DNA of 64,000 bases from NCBI RefSeq assembly GCF_018614205.1, contig NZ_JAGGOS010000015.1, positions 1-64,000 of the forward strand. Direction: 5' to 3'. Below are positions 42,570 through 52,015 of this stretch, in pieces (position 1 is the stretch's first letter; each line of letters starts with the position of its first letter). The notes under the pieces were generated by a model that worked only from the letters and a program-made list of their open reading frames with translations, searched no databases and was not told where the DNA came from. The position numbers and the translations under genes are program-made. This DNA comes from Streptomyces sp. ISL-36. GTDB taxonomy: Bacteria > Actinomycetota > Actinomycetes > Streptomycetales > Streptomycetaceae.

Positions 42570-44003
42570 CTACGGGCGCGTGGCCTTCTTGAGCCGCTCC
42601 TTGACCAGCGCGATCACCAGGACCAGGGCCGCCACCAGCAGGGACAGCACGACCTGCTCCCGCGCGCTGCCGCCGTCGTAGACCATGTAGCCGAGGACGA
42701 AGACGATCATCGCGATCGTCGCCCAGGTCAGGTACGGGAAGAGCCACATCCGCACGATCAGCTTCTCGGGCGTCTCGCGCAGGATGATCCCGCGCATCCG
42801 CAGCTGGGTCACACAGATGACCAGCCAGACGAAGAGCGCGACGGCGCCGGAGGAGTTCAGCAGGAAGGCGAAGACGTCGTCCGGCCGCCAGTAGTTGAAG
42901 AACACCGCGACGAAGCCGAAGACCACGGAGGCGAGGATCGCCGCCGTCGGCACGCCCCGCTTGTTGGTACGGGCGAACGCCTTCGGCGCGTCACCGCGCT
43001 GCCCGAGCGAGAAGGCCATGCGGGAGGCGGTGTAGAGGCCCGAGTTCAGACAGGACAGGACGGCCGTCAGCACGATGACGTTCATGATCTGGCCGGCGTG
43101 CGGGATGCCGATCGTGTCGAGCGCGGCGACGTACGAGCCCTTCTCGACGATCGACTTGTCGTTCCACGGCAGCAGCGTCAGGACGACGAAGATCGAGCCG
43201 AGGTAGAAGACGCCGATCCGCCAGATCACGCTGTTGGTGGCCTTGGTGACGGCCTTCTGCGGGTCCTCGGACTCGCCGGCGGCGAGGGTGACGATCTCGC
43301 TGCCCATGAAGGAGAAGACGACCATCAGCACACCGGTGAGGATCGCGCCCGCGCCCATCGGGAAGAAGCCCCCGGCGTCGCTGAGGTGGGCGAAGCCCGC
43401 GCCCGGGTTGTCCGAGCCCGGCAGCACACCGAAGACGGCGAGGAGACCGACGACGACGAACGCGGCGATCGCGACGACCTTGATGCCGGCGAACCAGAAC
43501 TCGAACTCTCCGTACGAGGAGACGGAGGCGAGGTTGGTCGCGGTCAGCACGACCATCACGATGAGCGCCCAGGCCCACTGCGGCACGGCCGGGATCCAGG
43601 ACTCCAGGATCACCGCGCCCGCGGTCGCCTCGACGGCGAGCACGACGACCCAGAAGAACCAGTACAGCCAGCCGATGGTGAAACCGGCCCAGCGGCCCAG
43701 GGCCTGGTCCGCGTAGGACGAGAAGGAACCGGACGACGGCCGGGCGGCCGCCATCTCGCCGAGCATCCGCATCACGAAGACGACCATCGTGCCGACGAGC
43801 GCGTACGAGAGAAGGATGGCGGGACCGGCCGCGGCGATGCCGGAGCCGGAGCCGACGAACAGGCCGGCACCGATGACGCCACCGATGGCGATCATCGAGA
43901 GATGGCGGTTCTTGAGACCGGCCTTGAGTCCGTCGGAGGGCTGGGAATCACCGGGGGTTCCGGTGTTGCCGCCTTCCTTCGCAAGGGTCGGCTGCGTGGT
44001 CAT
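42570..44003 (-). CDS. Amino-acid permease (APC/GabP type), copy 3
   Basis: A 477-residue twelve-helix permease with LKNRHLSMIAIGGVIGAGLF and the variant SSYGEFEFWFAGIKV motif. It is the most divergent of the three permeases in this stretch and has a Thr/Gly-rich N-terminal tail. The ATG at 44003 follows AAGGAAG, and a 7-bp hairpin (44029-44049) lies in the leader just upstream of that site. Copies 1 and 2 may be a closer duplication, since both have KNFGEFEFWFAALKV. Confidence 0.87.
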   Translation of the reverse strand: MTTQPTLAKEGGNTGTPGDSQPSDGLKAGLKNRHLSMIAIGGVIGAGLFVGSGSGIAAAGPAILLSYALVGTMVVFVMRMLGEMAAARPSSGSFSSYADQALGRWAGFTIGWLYWFFWVVVLAVEATAGAVILESWIPAVPQWAWALIVMVVLTATNLASVSSYGEFEFWFAGIKVVAIAAFVVVGLLAVFGVLPGSDNPGAGFAHLSDAGGFFPMGAGAILTGVLMVVFSFMGSEIVTLAAGESEDPQKAVTKATNSVIWRIGVFYLGSIFVVLTLLPWNDKSIVEKGSYVAALDTIGIPHAGQIMNVIVLTAVLSCLNSGLYTASRMAFSLGQRGDAPKAFARTNKRGVPTAAILASVVFGFVAVFFNYWRPDDVFAFLLNSSGAVALFVWLVICVTQLRMRGIILRETPEKLIVRMWLFPYLTWATIAMIVFVLGYMVYDGGSAREQVVLSLLVAALVLVIALVKERLKKATRP

Positions 44004-44174
44004 GAACGCTTCCTTACGTCTGGGGGGCGCTCGGGTCACGAGCCCGAGCATTGAACACCGGGACCCGAGGTGATCGGAAGGCCTGATTCCGTATCGTTGT
44101 GCGAGCGTCGAAGGTCTGGACCGGGAGGGGTGAGGGTCCCGACCCCGCTGACCGCTACCCCGCTCCGGTCGTGC

Positions 44175-44180
44175 CACACT
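44175..44180 (+). promoter_or_regulatory. -10-like hexamer before rpiB
   Basis: CACACT ends 7 nt before the rpiB ATG, and there is no ribosome binding site. It is a weaker match than the other leaderless-type hexamers in this window. Confidence 0.4.
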
Positions 44181-44187
44181 CGGAACC

Positions 44188-44682
44188 ATGCGCGTGTACC
44201 TCGGCTCCGACCATGCCGGCTTCGAACTCAAGAACCACCTCGTCGAGTGGCTGAAGGCCCATGGCCACGAGCCCGTCGACTGCGGTCCCCACATCTACGA
44301 CGCCCTGGACGACTACCCGCCGTTCTGCCTGCGTGCCGCCGAGCGGACGGCCGCGGACGCGGACAGCCTGGGCATCGTCATCGGCGGCTCCGGCAACGGC
44401 GAGCAGATCGCCGCGAACAAGGTGAAGGGGGTCCGCGCCGCCCTCGCCTGGAGCGAGCAGACCGCCGCCCTCGGCCGCGAGCACAACAACGCCAACGTGG
44501 TCTCCATCGGCGGCCGGATGCACACGCAGGAAGAGGCGACGAAGTTCGTCGAGATCTTCCTCTCCACCCCGTACTCCGGTGACGAGCGTCACACCCGCCG
44601 GATCGACATGCTCTCGGCCTACGAGACGACCGGCGAGCTCCCCCCGATCCCGGCCCACCACCCGCAGGAGCCGACCGCCTGA
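44188..44682 (+). CDS. rpiB: Ribose-5-phosphate isomerase B
   Basis: A 164-residue isomerase interconverting ribose 5-phosphate and ribulose 5-phosphate in the pentose phosphate pathway. It starts MRVYLGSDHAGFELK and carries GGSGNGEQIAANKVKG. Glu72 of that motif takes the role played by Cys in the E. coli enzyme, as in the mycobacterial form. The stop codon overlaps the next start (TGATG), so the DNA glycosylase gene is translationally coupled. Confidence 0.93.
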   Translation: MRVYLGSDHAGFELKNHLVEWLKAHGHEPVDCGPHIYDALDDYPPFCLRAAERTAADADSLGIVIGGSGNGEQIAANKVKGVRAALAWSEQTAALGREHNNANVVSIGGRMHTQEEATKFVEIFLSTPYSGDERHTRRIDMLSAYETTGELPPIPAHHPQEPTA

Positions 44683-45506
44683 TGCCCGAGGGGCACACGA
44701 TCCACCGACTGGCCGCCGACCACCGCGAACGGTTCGGCGGCCGGCCTGTGCGTGCCTCCAGCCCGCAGGGCAAGTTCGCCGACTCGGCGGCCCTGCTCGA
44801 CGGAACGGTCCTGGAGACCACCGAGGCCCACGGCAAGCACCTCTTCCTCGGCTTCGGCGGCCTCGGCGAGGAGTGGGTCCACATCCACCTGGGCCTCTTC
44901 GGCAAGGTGAACTTCGGCGACGCCCCGGCGCCGCCGCCCACCGACACCGTCCGGCTCCGGCTCGCGAACCCCGAGTCGTACGTCGACCTGCGCGGCCCCA
45001 CCACGTGCGCCCTCATCACGGACGCCGAGAAGCAGGCGATCCACGACCGCCTCGGCCCCGACCCGCTGCGCGACGGCGACTACGCCGACGGAGCTGCCAA
45101 GGCGTGGCGCCGGATCTCGAAGTCCCGTACGACGATCGCGGCCCTGCTCATGGACCAGAAGATCGTCGCGGGCGTCGGCAACGTCTACCGCGCCGAGGTC
45201 CTCTTCCGCCACGGCATCGACCCCTACCGCGCGGGCAAGGACCTGACCGCGCGGGAGTGGACCGCGATCTGGGACGACCTCGTGGAACTCCTGCGCGAGG
45301 GCGTCCGCCTCAACCGCATCGACACCGTCCGCCCCGAGCACACCCCCGAGGCGATGGGCCGCCCGCCGCGCGTCGACGACCACGGCGGCGAGGTCTACGT
45401 CTACCGCCGGGCCCACCTGCCCTGCCACATCTGCGGTGGCGAGATCCGCACCGCCGGCCTCGCCGCCCGCAACCTCTTCTGGTGCCCGGGCTGCCAGCAG
45501 CGCTGA
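44682..45506 (+). CDS. nei: Formamidopyrimidine/endonuclease VIII-type DNA glycosylase
   Basis: A 274-residue base-excision-repair enzyme. The catalytic Pro2 and Glu3 follow the start Met (MPEGHTIHRLA). The helix-two-turn-helix holds the DNA-binding segment VAGVGNVYRAEVLFRHGI. The C-terminal zinc finger has Cys248, Cys251, Cys268 and Cys271. It removes oxidised pyrimidines and nicks the abasic site. The GHTIH start fits the Nei2 branch found in actinobacteria rather than Fpg. It is co-expressed with rpiB. Confidence 0.9.
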   Translation: MPEGHTIHRLAADHRERFGGRPVRASSPQGKFADSAALLDGTVLETTEAHGKHLFLGFGGLGEEWVHIHLGLFGKVNFGDAPAPPPTDTVRLRLANPESYVDLRGPTTCALITDAEKQAIHDRLGPDPLRDGDYADGAAKAWRRISKSRTTIAALLMDQKIVAGVGNVYRAEVLFRHGIDPYRAGKDLTAREWTAIWDDLVELLREGVRLNRIDTVRPEHTPEAMGRPPRVDDHGGEVYVYRRAHLPCHICGGEIRTAGLAARNLFWCPGCQQR

Positions 45507-45519
45507 TCGCGACCCAGCC

Positions 45520-46749
45520 TCAGAACCCGTGCGGCAGCCACGGCGCCACCGGGGACCCGAACGCCACGGACGCCTCCACCAGCGCCGCGCCGCGGAGCTC
45601 CCGCACCCGCCCGGCCGCTGCCAGCGACACCAGCGAGGTCCCGCCCAGGTACGCCGCCCCCAACTCCCGTACCGACAGTGAAAGGTCGGCCGGGTCGGCG
45701 GTCCGCACGCACATCGCGCCCTTACCGTCCCCCGTCAGCCGCCAACGCCCCTCGTTCCAGGGGCAGAACGCGTCCGCGACCTCCAGCACCACATCCACCG
45801 GCGCCTGGTAGCGCCGCGCCTCCAGCGCCGCCGCCAGGTCCACCAGGCGCACATGCAGCGAGTCCCGCTGGGTCGGCGCGCAGCGCCGGATGTCGCTCAC
45901 CAGGTGCTGCCACCCGTCGTCCACCGGCCTGCTGTGGATCCGGACCGACGAGGTGAGGTCGATCGAGCAGAGGAACCGCCACAGCGCCGCCTCCGCCACC
46001 GGATCCAGCGCCTCCAGGTCCTTCAGCAGCACACTGCCGTCGGCGCCGGCGGGCGTCCACTCCGGCTTGATCGCGAACAGCGCGTACCCGACGACCTCTC
46101 CGTCCCGTTCGGCCACCACGCACTGCCGCGGCGACGCGCCGCCCCGCTCGCCCTCCGGGTCGAGGAGCGGCACCCGCTCCCACCCCGGCTCCCGCACCAG
46201 CATGCCCGGACGGGCCGTCACCCGGCGCGCGTACACCGCCTCCCGCTCCGCCGTGCTCTTCGCCGGGTCGACCTGCCGCAGCACCACGTCGTCCGTACCG
46301 TCCGGCACCGAGAGCCGCACCCGGGTCGTGTCGATCGTCGCCCGCGTCGCGTAGGCGCCGACGCCGTAACCGAACCGCCCGTAGATCTCCGGCTCCGAGG
46401 CCGTCAGAACGGCCAGCGGCTCACCCCACGCCCGTATGTCGTCGAGCTGACGCCGCATCATCGAGGTGAGGATCCCGCGCCGCCGGTGCGTCGCCGCCAC
46501 GCTCACCATCGTCACGCCCGCCGCCGGCACGATCGCCCCGCCCGGTACGGACAGCCGGAAGGTGAACGCGCCCGCCGTGCCGACGCAGCGCTCGCCGTCC
46601 CAGACACCGATCGAACGGTCGTACCGGGTCAGCTCCTGCCAGGCCTGCCGCTCCTCGGGAGACTCCGGAACCCCGCCGAACGCCAGCTCCAGCGTCCCGT
46701 ACCAGTCGTCCCACTCGGCCGGGTCGAGCACCCGAATTTCCATCGTCAT
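45520..46749 (-). CDS. Eis-like GNAT acetyltransferase
   Basis: A 409-residue three-part acetyltransferase: a GNAT domain (acetyl-CoA loop in THRRRGILTSMMRRQLDD near residue 90), a second degenerate GNAT domain, and a C-terminal sterol-carrier-like domain. This is the Eis layout. As in Eis, the protein ends with an aromatic residue (Phe409), whose carboxylate is used in catalysis by the mycobacterial enzyme. Eis proteins acetylate aminoglycosides or lysine side chains; the streptomycete role is unknown. It converges on nei with only 13 bases between. Confidence 0.85.
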   Translation of the reverse strand: MTMEIRVLDPAEWDDWYGTLELAFGGVPESPEERQAWQELTRYDRSIGVWDGERCVGTAGAFTFRLSVPGGAIVPAAGVTMVSVAATHRRRGILTSMMRRQLDDIRAWGEPLAVLTASEPEIYGRFGYGVGAYATRATIDTTRVRLSVPDGTDDVVLRQVDPAKSTAEREAVYARRVTARPGMLVREPGWERVPLLDPEGERGGASPRQCVVAERDGEVVGYALFAIKPEWTPAGADGSVLLKDLEALDPVAEAALWRFLCSIDLTSSVRIHSRPVDDGWQHLVSDIRRCAPTQRDSLHVRLVDLAAALEARRYQAPVDVVLEVADAFCPWNEGRWRLTGDGKGAMCVRTADPADLSLSVRELGAAYLGGTSLVSLAAAGRVRELRGAALVEASVAFGSPVAPWLPHGF

Positions 46750-46841
46750 ATGCCATCGATATCAGCGCCGACCCGGCCGACGCGACCGATTTCGCGCGCA
46801 ATGTCTGAGGGGTCCCCCTGCACGAGGTCCGACCGGATGGA

Positions 46842-46847
46842 TAGGGT
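46842..46847 (+). promoter_or_regulatory. -10 hexamer of a likely leaderless promoter
   Basis: TAGGGT ends 8 nt before the ATG of the phosphatase gene, with no ribosome binding site. Confidence 0.45.
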
Positions 46848-46855
46848 CCAGGCCA

Positions 46856-47998
46856 ATGAGAAATCGCGTGGGTGTCGCCTCGTACACGGCCCGGATGCGC
46901 AAGAGCGCACACCGGGTCCGCAACGCGCTGCGCAGATCCGGTGTCGACTACTTCCGCGGCGAGGGCTCCGACTGGCTCGCCTTCGCCGGTCTGATGATCA
47001 CCATCCCGGCGATCACCTGGGGATCACTCACCAATCCCGTCTGGTGCTCGCCCGCCGCGCTCGTCCTGCCCATCGTGGCCGGCGGCCTGCTGCTGCGCCC
47101 CGCGAGCCTCCTCGGCCTGTACGCGACGGCCGCCGGCGCCCTCATCGTCGAGTCGGTCGTCCTCGGCCCCTACACACAGGGCCCGGCCCGCGTCACACCG
47201 GGAACGGTCCTGGTGGTCGCCGCCTGCGGACTCTTCGGACTCCTCATCGCCCAGTTCCGGGCCCGGGTCGGCGTGCCCTGGCGGCGCGGCGGAACCATGC
47301 TCTTCGACCTGCGCGAACGCATCCGGGTCCAGAGCGCCCTGCCCCGCCTTCCCCAGGGCTGGCACCACGAGATGGCGCTGCGCCCGGCCGGCGGCCAGTC
47401 CTTCTCCGGTGACTTCGTCGTCGCGGCCCGCACCAACGGCGGCCGGACGCTGGAGGTCCTGCTCACGGACGTGTCCGGCAAGGGCATGGACGCGGGCTCC
47501 CGCGCCCTGCTGCTCTCCGGGGCCTTCGGCGGGCTGCTCGGCTCGCTGCCGCCGCACGGCTTCCTGCCAGCCGCCAACGGCTATCTCCTCCGCCAGGACT
47601 GGGACGAGGGCTTCGCCACCTCGATCCACCTCGTCCTCGACCTGGAGTCGGGGGACTACGAACTCCTCTCCGCCGGCCACCTTCCCGCGCTCCAGCTCCA
47701 CGCGGGCAGCGGGCGCTGGGAGGAGAAGGCCGGCGAAGGCCCGCTCCTCGGCGTCTACGACGGTGCGGAGTTCCACCCGGTCAAGGGATCGCTGCAGCCC
47801 GGCGACGTTCTGATGCTCTTCACCGACGGCCTGGTGGAGTCCGCGGAACGGGACATCGCCGAGGGCATCGACCGGCTGACCGGGGAGGCCGACCGCTATG
47901 TCGCCTCGGGCTTCGAGGGCGCGGCCTGGCACCTGATCGAAGCGTGCGCCAAGGACGTCAACGACGACCGTGCGCTGCTGCTGATCAGCCGCCGCTGA
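46856..47998 (+). CDS. Membrane-anchored PP2C (SpoIIE-type) serine phosphatase
   Basis: A 380-residue protein. The N-terminal 150 residues hold four hydrophobic helices (from LAFAGLMITIPAITWG to TVLVVAACGLFGLLIAQF). The C-terminal SpoIIE domain has SGDFVVA, LLTDVSGKGMDAG and LFTDGLVESAE, giving the metal-binding Asp residues. Such phosphatases dephosphorylate anti-anti-sigma factors and so control sigma-factor availability. No anti-sigma gene is nearby. The ATG at 46856 is supported by the -10 hexamer just before it. Confidence 0.87.
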   Translation: MRNRVGVASYTARMRKSAHRVRNALRRSGVDYFRGEGSDWLAFAGLMITIPAITWGSLTNPVWCSPAALVLPIVAGGLLLRPASLLGLYATAAGALIVESVVLGPYTQGPARVTPGTVLVVAACGLFGLLIAQFRARVGVPWRRGGTMLFDLRERIRVQSALPRLPQGWHHEMALRPAGGQSFSGDFVVAARTNGGRTLEVLLTDVSGKGMDAGSRALLLSGAFGGLLGSLPPHGFLPAANGYLLRQDWDEGFATSIHLVLDLESGDYELLSAGHLPALQLHAGSGRWEEKAGEGPLLGVYDGAEFHPVKGSLQPGDVLMLFTDGLVESAERDIAEGIDRLTGEADRYVASGFEGAAWHLIEACAKDVNDDRALLLISRR

Positions 47999-48191
47999 GG
48001 CCACCGGAGGCCACGCGGCCGCACGCGGTCTCAAGCCGTACTCCCGCCGTCGCGCGTGATCTTGAGCACGACGGTTCGTCACAACCCAGCGTGGGCAGGG
48101 GGGTTGATGGCACGATGGATGCAGCGGGGGGTGCAGTGCGACGTGCGCTCCCTGGCGGGCAAGGCGGGACCGACCGAGGGTGTGATCAGTT

Positions 48192-48386
48192 GTGGCCATT
48201 TCGCTGTCTGTGGTGTTGCTGTTGGCAATCATCCTGGTAGTGCTGATCCGCGGCGGAAACCTCAAGGCCGGCCCGGCCGTCGTCGCGGTGCTCTTCGGCT
48301 TCTTCCTTGCCTCCACGGGCATGGCCGACGACATCCAGCGCTTCCTCGACTCGATAACGCAGACCGTCAGCTCCATCAAGTTCTGA
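48192..48386 (+). CDS. Small membrane protein of unknown function
   Basis: A 64-residue protein starting at GTG. It has two helices, SLSVVLLLAIILVVLI (about 4-20) and KAGPAVVAVLFGFFLASTGM (about 25-44), and then an amphipathic tail DDIQRFLDSITQTVSSIKF. The sequence looks well constrained and is in the right place for a conserved streptomycete protein, but I know no function. It lies 193 bases after the phosphatase gene and before a strong terminator. Confidence 0.72.
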   Translation: MAISLSVVLLLAIILVVLIRGGNLKAGPAVVAVLFGFFLASTGMADDIQRFLDSITQTVSSIKF

Positions 48387-48464
48387 GCCGACGCCGGGCC
48401 CCCGCCGAGACCGACGGAGGCCCGCGAACGCGCCCCGGTGCGCTTCAGCGTGCACCGGAAAAAA

Positions 48465-48500
48465 CTCCGGCCCGGTCCCTCGGAAGGGACCGGGCCGGAG
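48465..48500. terminator. Bidirectional terminator
   Basis: A perfect 16-bp stem (CTCCGGCCCGGTCCCT with AGGGACCGGGCCGGAG) and a CGGA tetraloop lie between the small membrane gene and tRNA-Gly. Confidence 0.88.
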
Positions 48501-48505
48501 CCATA

Positions 48506-48579
48506 TGGAGCGGGCGACGGGAATCGAACCCGCGTAGCTAGTTTGGAAGACTAGGGCTCTACCATTGAGCTACGCCCGC
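48506..48579 (-). tRNA. tRNA-Gly (anticodon TCC)
   Basis: On the minus strand the sequence folds as a full cloverleaf. The acceptor GCGGGCG pairs with CGCCCGC, there is a D-arm with TAGCTCAATGGTAGAGC, an anticodon loop CTTCCAA (anticodon TCC), and GGTTCGATTCC in the T-arm. The CCA end is encoded. Confidence 0.95.
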
Positions 48580-48711
48580 ACAGGTCGCGCCGCAGGTCAC
48601 GTGGGCCGCGGCACGGACAGCATCGTAGCGGGTCCAGGGCGGTCCCCGCACGCCCCTGTGAACAGGGGGCGTCGCACTGTCTCCGTGCATGTACCCTACG
48701 TGTCGCACCGA

Positions 48712-48788
48712 CGGGGTGTGGCGCAGCTTGGTAGCGCGTCCGCTTTGGGAGCGGAAGGCCGTGGGTTCAAATCCCGCCACCCCGACCA
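48712..48788 (+). tRNA. tRNA-Pro (anticodon TGG)
   Basis: The acceptor CGGGGTG pairs with CACCCCG. The anticodon stem is TCCGC/GCGGA around TTTGGGA (anticodon TGG), and the T-loop is GGTTCAAATCC. CCA is encoded. It lies upstream of trigger factor on the same strand. Confidence 0.95.
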
Positions 48789-48954
48789 GCCAGCGTCGAC
48801 GGACGCAACCAAGATCACGTTGTTGGCCGCGTCCCGCTTGCGGTTACTATGCAAGCTGCGTGCCCGTGTGTCTCTCTGACCGGGCCGATCGGCCGGAACC
48901 GTCACCAAGCGGCGTCGGCAGAATCCAAGAATCAGCCACCAAGGAGACCGAACC

Positions 48955-50349
48955 GTGAAGAGCGCCGTGGAGACCCTGAACCCGACTCGGGTTCGGCTCA
49001 CTGTCGAGGTGCCCTTCGAGGAGCTCAAGGACAGCCTCGACGCGGCGTACAAGAAGATCAACCAGCAGGTCACGGTCAAGGGCTTCCGTAAGGGCAAGAT
49101 CCCGGCTCGTGTGATCGACCAGCGGTTCGGCCGTGGTGCGGTGCTGGAGGAGGCCGTCAACGACGCGCTCCCGAAGTTCTACACCGAGGCCGTCAACGAG
49201 GCCGAGGTCAACCCGCTGGGTCAGCCCGAGGTCGACATCACCGAGCTGAAGGACGGCGAGCTGCTGGCCTTCACCGCCGAGGTCGACATCCGCCCGACGA
49301 TCGAGATCCCGGACTACTCCGGCATCGAGGTCACCGTCGACGCGGTCGAGGTCACCGACGAGGACGTCGACAAGTCCGTGGAGCAGCTGCGCGAGCGCTT
49401 CGCCTCCACCAACACGGTCGAGCGCGCCGCCGCCGAGGGTGACGTCGTCACCATCGACCTCGAGGCCAAGGTCGACGGCGAGGTCCTGCCCGACGGTGTC
49501 GCCGAGGGCGTCTCGTACACCATCGGTTCCGGCGAGCTCCTCGACGGCATCGACGAGGCCGTCACCGGCCTGGAGGCCGGCGGCGAGGCCACCTTCACCT
49601 CGCAGCTGAAGGGCGGCTCCGCCGAGGGCAAGGACGCCGAGGTCACCGTCAAGGTCACCGCCGTCGCGGCCCGTGAGCTCCCCGAGCTGGACGACGACTT
49701 CGCGCAGCTCGCGTCGGAGTTCGACACCCTCGACGAGCTGAAGGCCGACAGCCGCAAGCGCCTCGAGAACATGAAGCAGTTCGACCAGGCCACCCAGGCC
49801 CAGGAGCGCGTCCTCGACGAGCTGCTGAAGCTGGCGGAGGTCCCGATCCCCGAGAAGCTCCTCGAGGACGAGATCAACACCCGCAAGCACAACCTGGAGC
49901 ACCACCAGCTCGGCCAGATGGGCCTGACCCTCGAGAAGTACCTGGAGATCCAGGGCAAGACCGAGGAAGAGTTCCTGGCGGAGACCAAGGAGCAGGCCGA
50001 GAAGGGCATCAAGACGCAGTTCATCCTCGATGAGCTCGTCAACAAGGAGAAGCTCAACGTCAGCCAGGAGGAGCTCACCGAGCACCTCATGCGCCGCGCC
50101 GCCTCCTCCGGCATGAGCCCCGACCAGTTCGCCCAGGCCGTCGTCGAGGGTGGCCAGGTGCCGATGCTCGTCGGCGAGGTCGCCCGCGGCAAGGCCCTCG
50201 CGGTCGTCGTCGAGGCCGCCAAGGTCGTCGACACCAACGGTGAGACCGTCGACCTCGAGGACGACGAGGACGAGGCCGAGGCCGCCGCCGAGACGGTCGA
50301 GGCCGCCACCGGCGACGCCGAGGCCGCCGAGGAGAAGAACGAGGCCTGA
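48955..50349 (+). CDS. tig: Trigger factor (ribosome-bound chaperone and peptidyl-prolyl isomerase)
   Basis: A 464-residue chaperone that meets nascent chains at the ribosome exit. The ribosome-docking loop GFRKGKIP is at residues 43-50. An FKBP-type isomerase domain lies near 160-245, followed by the long helical arms (about 250-430). An acidic tail of Asp/Glu/Ala residues, usual in actinobacteria, ends the protein. It starts at GTG with AAGGAG 8 nt upstream. The order tig-clpP-clpX is conserved widely and links folding with proteolysis. Confidence 0.95.
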   Translation: MKSAVETLNPTRVRLTVEVPFEELKDSLDAAYKKINQQVTVKGFRKGKIPARVIDQRFGRGAVLEEAVNDALPKFYTEAVNEAEVNPLGQPEVDITELKDGELLAFTAEVDIRPTIEIPDYSGIEVTVDAVEVTDEDVDKSVEQLRERFASTNTVERAAAEGDVVTIDLEAKVDGEVLPDGVAEGVSYTIGSGELLDGIDEAVTGLEAGGEATFTSQLKGGSAEGKDAEVTVKVTAVAARELPELDDDFAQLASEFDTLDELKADSRKRLENMKQFDQATQAQERVLDELLKLAEVPIPEKLLEDEINTRKHNLEHHQLGQMGLTLEKYLEIQGKTEEEFLAETKEQAEKGIKTQFILDELVNKEKLNVSQEELTEHLMRRAASSGMSPDQFAQAVVEGGQVPMLVGEVARGKALAVVVEAAKVVDTNGETVDLEDDEDEAEAAAETVEAATGDAEAAEEKNEA

Positions 50350-50363
50350 GCCTCGCGCTGAAC

Positions 50364-50409
50364 CGGTCCACGGGCCCGGACGCACTGCGGTGCGCCCGGG
50401 CCCGTGACC
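50364..50409 (+). terminator. Terminator of tig
   Basis: An interrupted stem (GGTC-C-ACGGGCCCGG with CCGGGCCCGTGACC, plus inner CGCA/TGCG) begins 14 bases past the tig stop, with one bulged base and one mismatch. Confidence 0.7.
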
Positions 50410-50456
50410 GTATGCGGAACGTATGCGCGGAGCCCACGGCCACGCCCTCAACTACC

Positions 50457-50473
50457 TTGCGCTCCCAGCGAAC
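50457..50473 (+). promoter_or_regulatory. Possible ClgR site upstream of clpP1
   Basis: TTGCGC-N5-GCGAAC lies 133 bases before the clpP1 start. It partly resembles the CGC...GCG dyad recognised by the Clp regulator ClgR in actinobacteria, but several positions do not match. Confidence 0.35.
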
Positions 50474-50605
50474 AGTTCGGGAAGCGGGATGGCGTTGTCC
50501 TACCTGCGCGTTAGGGTCCATGAATACGAGGGCAGGGTCGTACCCCGTCCCCAGTACGAGAGACGCTGAGACGGCCGGAGCCGTCAGAGACGAGCAGGTG
50601 GATAC

Positions 50606-51223
50606 GTGACGAATCTGATGCCTTACGCCGCGGGTGAGCCGTCCATCGGTGGCGGCCTCGGCGACCATGTCTACAACCGGCTGCTCGGCGAGCGCATTAT
50701 CTTCCTCGGCCAGCAGGTCGACGACGAGATCGCCAACAAGATCACCGCGCAGATGCTGCTCCTTGCCGCCGACCCGGACAAGGACATCTACCTCTACATC
50801 AACAGCCCCGGTGGCTCGGTGACGGCCGGCATGGCCATCTACGACACCATGCAGTACATCCCCAACGACGTCGTCACCATCGGCATGGGCATGGCGGCCT
50901 CGATGGGCCAGTTCCTGCTCACCGGTGGCGCCACCGGCAAGCGCTTCGCGCTGCCGAACACCGACATCCTGATGCACCAGGGCTCCGCCGGCATCGGCGG
51001 TACGGCCTCGGACATCAAGATCCAGGCCGAGTACCTCCTTCGTACGAAGAGGCGCATGGCCGAGATCACCGCGCTGCACTCGGGCCAGACCGTCGAGGCG
51101 ATCATCCGCGACGGCGACCGCGACCGCTGGTTCACGGCGGAGGAGGCCAAGGAGTACGGCCTCATCGACGAGATCATCTCTGCCGCTTCGGGCGTTCCGG
51201 GCGGCGGCGGCACGGGCGCCTGA
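50606..51223 (+). CDS. clpP1: ATP-dependent Clp protease proteolytic subunit ClpP1
   Basis: A 205-residue serine peptidase subunit that assembles with ClpP2 into the 14-mer chamber fed by ClpX or ClpC. The triad is Ser99 (GMAASMGQ), His124 (MHQGSAG) and Asp173 (DRDRW). The N-terminal [20 protein letters not shown] is typical of the streptomycete protein and supports the GTG start, which follows AGGTGG. In streptomycetes this pair is induced by ClgR and needed for normal aerial growth. Confidence 0.95.
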   Translation: MTNLMPYAAGEPSIGGGLGDHVYNRLLGERIIFLGQQVDDEIANKITAQMLLLAADPDKDIYLYINSPGGSVTAGMAIYDTMQYIPNDVVTIGMGMAASMGQFLLTGGATGKRFALPNTDILMHQGSAGIGGTASDIKIQAEYLLRTKRRMAEITALHSGQTVEAIIRDGDRDRWFTAEEAKEYGLIDEIISAASGVPGGGGTGA

Positions 51224-51287
51224 GCGCCCGCGGCCCCACCGCACCGATCCAAGCCCGCTGAACGCCACCAGGATGGTGAACACCCCA

Positions 51288-51950
51288 ATGACCCCGAACT
51301 TCTCCGCGAGCGGCCTCTACACCGGCCCCCAGGTGGACAACCGGTACGTCGTCCCGCGCTTCGTCGAGCGCACCTCGCAGGGCGTGCGCGAGTACGACCC
51401 GTACGCCAAGCTCTTCGAGGAGCGCGTGATCTTCCTCGGTGTGCAGATCGACGACGCCTCCGCCAACGACGTCATGGCCCAGCTGCTGTGCCTGGAGTCG
51501 ATGGACCCGGACCGCGACATCTCCATCTACATCAACAGCCCCGGTGGCTCCTTCACCGCGCTGACCGCCATCTACGACACGATGCAGTTCGTGAAGCCGG
51601 ACATCCAGACGGTCTGCATGGGCCAGGCGGCCTCCGCCGCGGCCGTGCTGCTCGCCGCCGGTACGCCCGGCAAGCGGATGGCCCTGCCCAACGCCCGTGT
51701 GCTGATCCACCAGCCTTCCGGCGGCACCGGCCGTGAGCAGCTCTCCGACCTGGAGATCGCGGCCAACGAGATCCTGCGGATGCGCACCCAGCTGGAAGAG
51801 ATGCTGGCCAAGCACTCCTCGACGCCGATCGAGAAGATCCGCGACGACATCGAGCGCGACAAGATCCTGACCGCCGAGGACGCCCTGGCGTACGGTCTCG
51901 TCGACCAGATCGTCTCGACCCGCAAGAGCACGGCCGCCGCGGCAGCCTGA
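51288..51950 (+). CDS. clpP2: ATP-dependent Clp protease proteolytic subunit ClpP2
   Basis: A 220-residue second ClpP subunit, 64 bases after clpP1 and surely in the same operon. The triad is Ser116 (GQAASAAAV), His141 (IHQPSGG) and the Asp of ERDKILTA. I place the start at the ATG at 51288, giving [18 protein letters not shown] like known ClpP2 proteins; upstream in-frame ATG (51273) and GTG (51276) have poorer ribosome binding sites. It pairs with ClpP1 in a mixed two-ring complex. Confidence 0.94.
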   Translation: MTPNFSASGLYTGPQVDNRYVVPRFVERTSQGVREYDPYAKLFEERVIFLGVQIDDASANDVMAQLLCLESMDPDRDISIYINSPGGSFTALTAIYDTMQFVKPDIQTVCMGQAASAAAVLLAAGTPGKRMALPNARVLIHQPSGGTGREQLSDLEIAANEILRMRTQLEEMLAKHSSTPIEKIRDDIERDKILTAEDALAYGLVDQIVSTRKSTAAAAA

Positions 51951-52003
51951 CGCTCGACCTTCCCTGGCACGGGGAGCATGGTGGGGGACGATGGCGGATT
52001 CCC

Positions 52004-52015
52004 GTTCATGTGAAC
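52004..52015. promoter_or_regulatory. Inverted repeat in the clpP2-clpX gap
   Basis: GTTCA-TG-TGAAC lies 104 bases before the clpX start in a 168-bp gap that also has direct repeats of GGGGGCCCG. It may mark a separate clpX promoter, but no regulator can be named. Confidence 0.35.

Noticed and set aside
48506..48788. Integrated element at the tRNA-Gly/tRNA-Pro pair
   Set aside because: Both tRNA genes are complete and the flanking genes are core genes in the expected order; no integrase or duplicated tRNA 3' end is seen.
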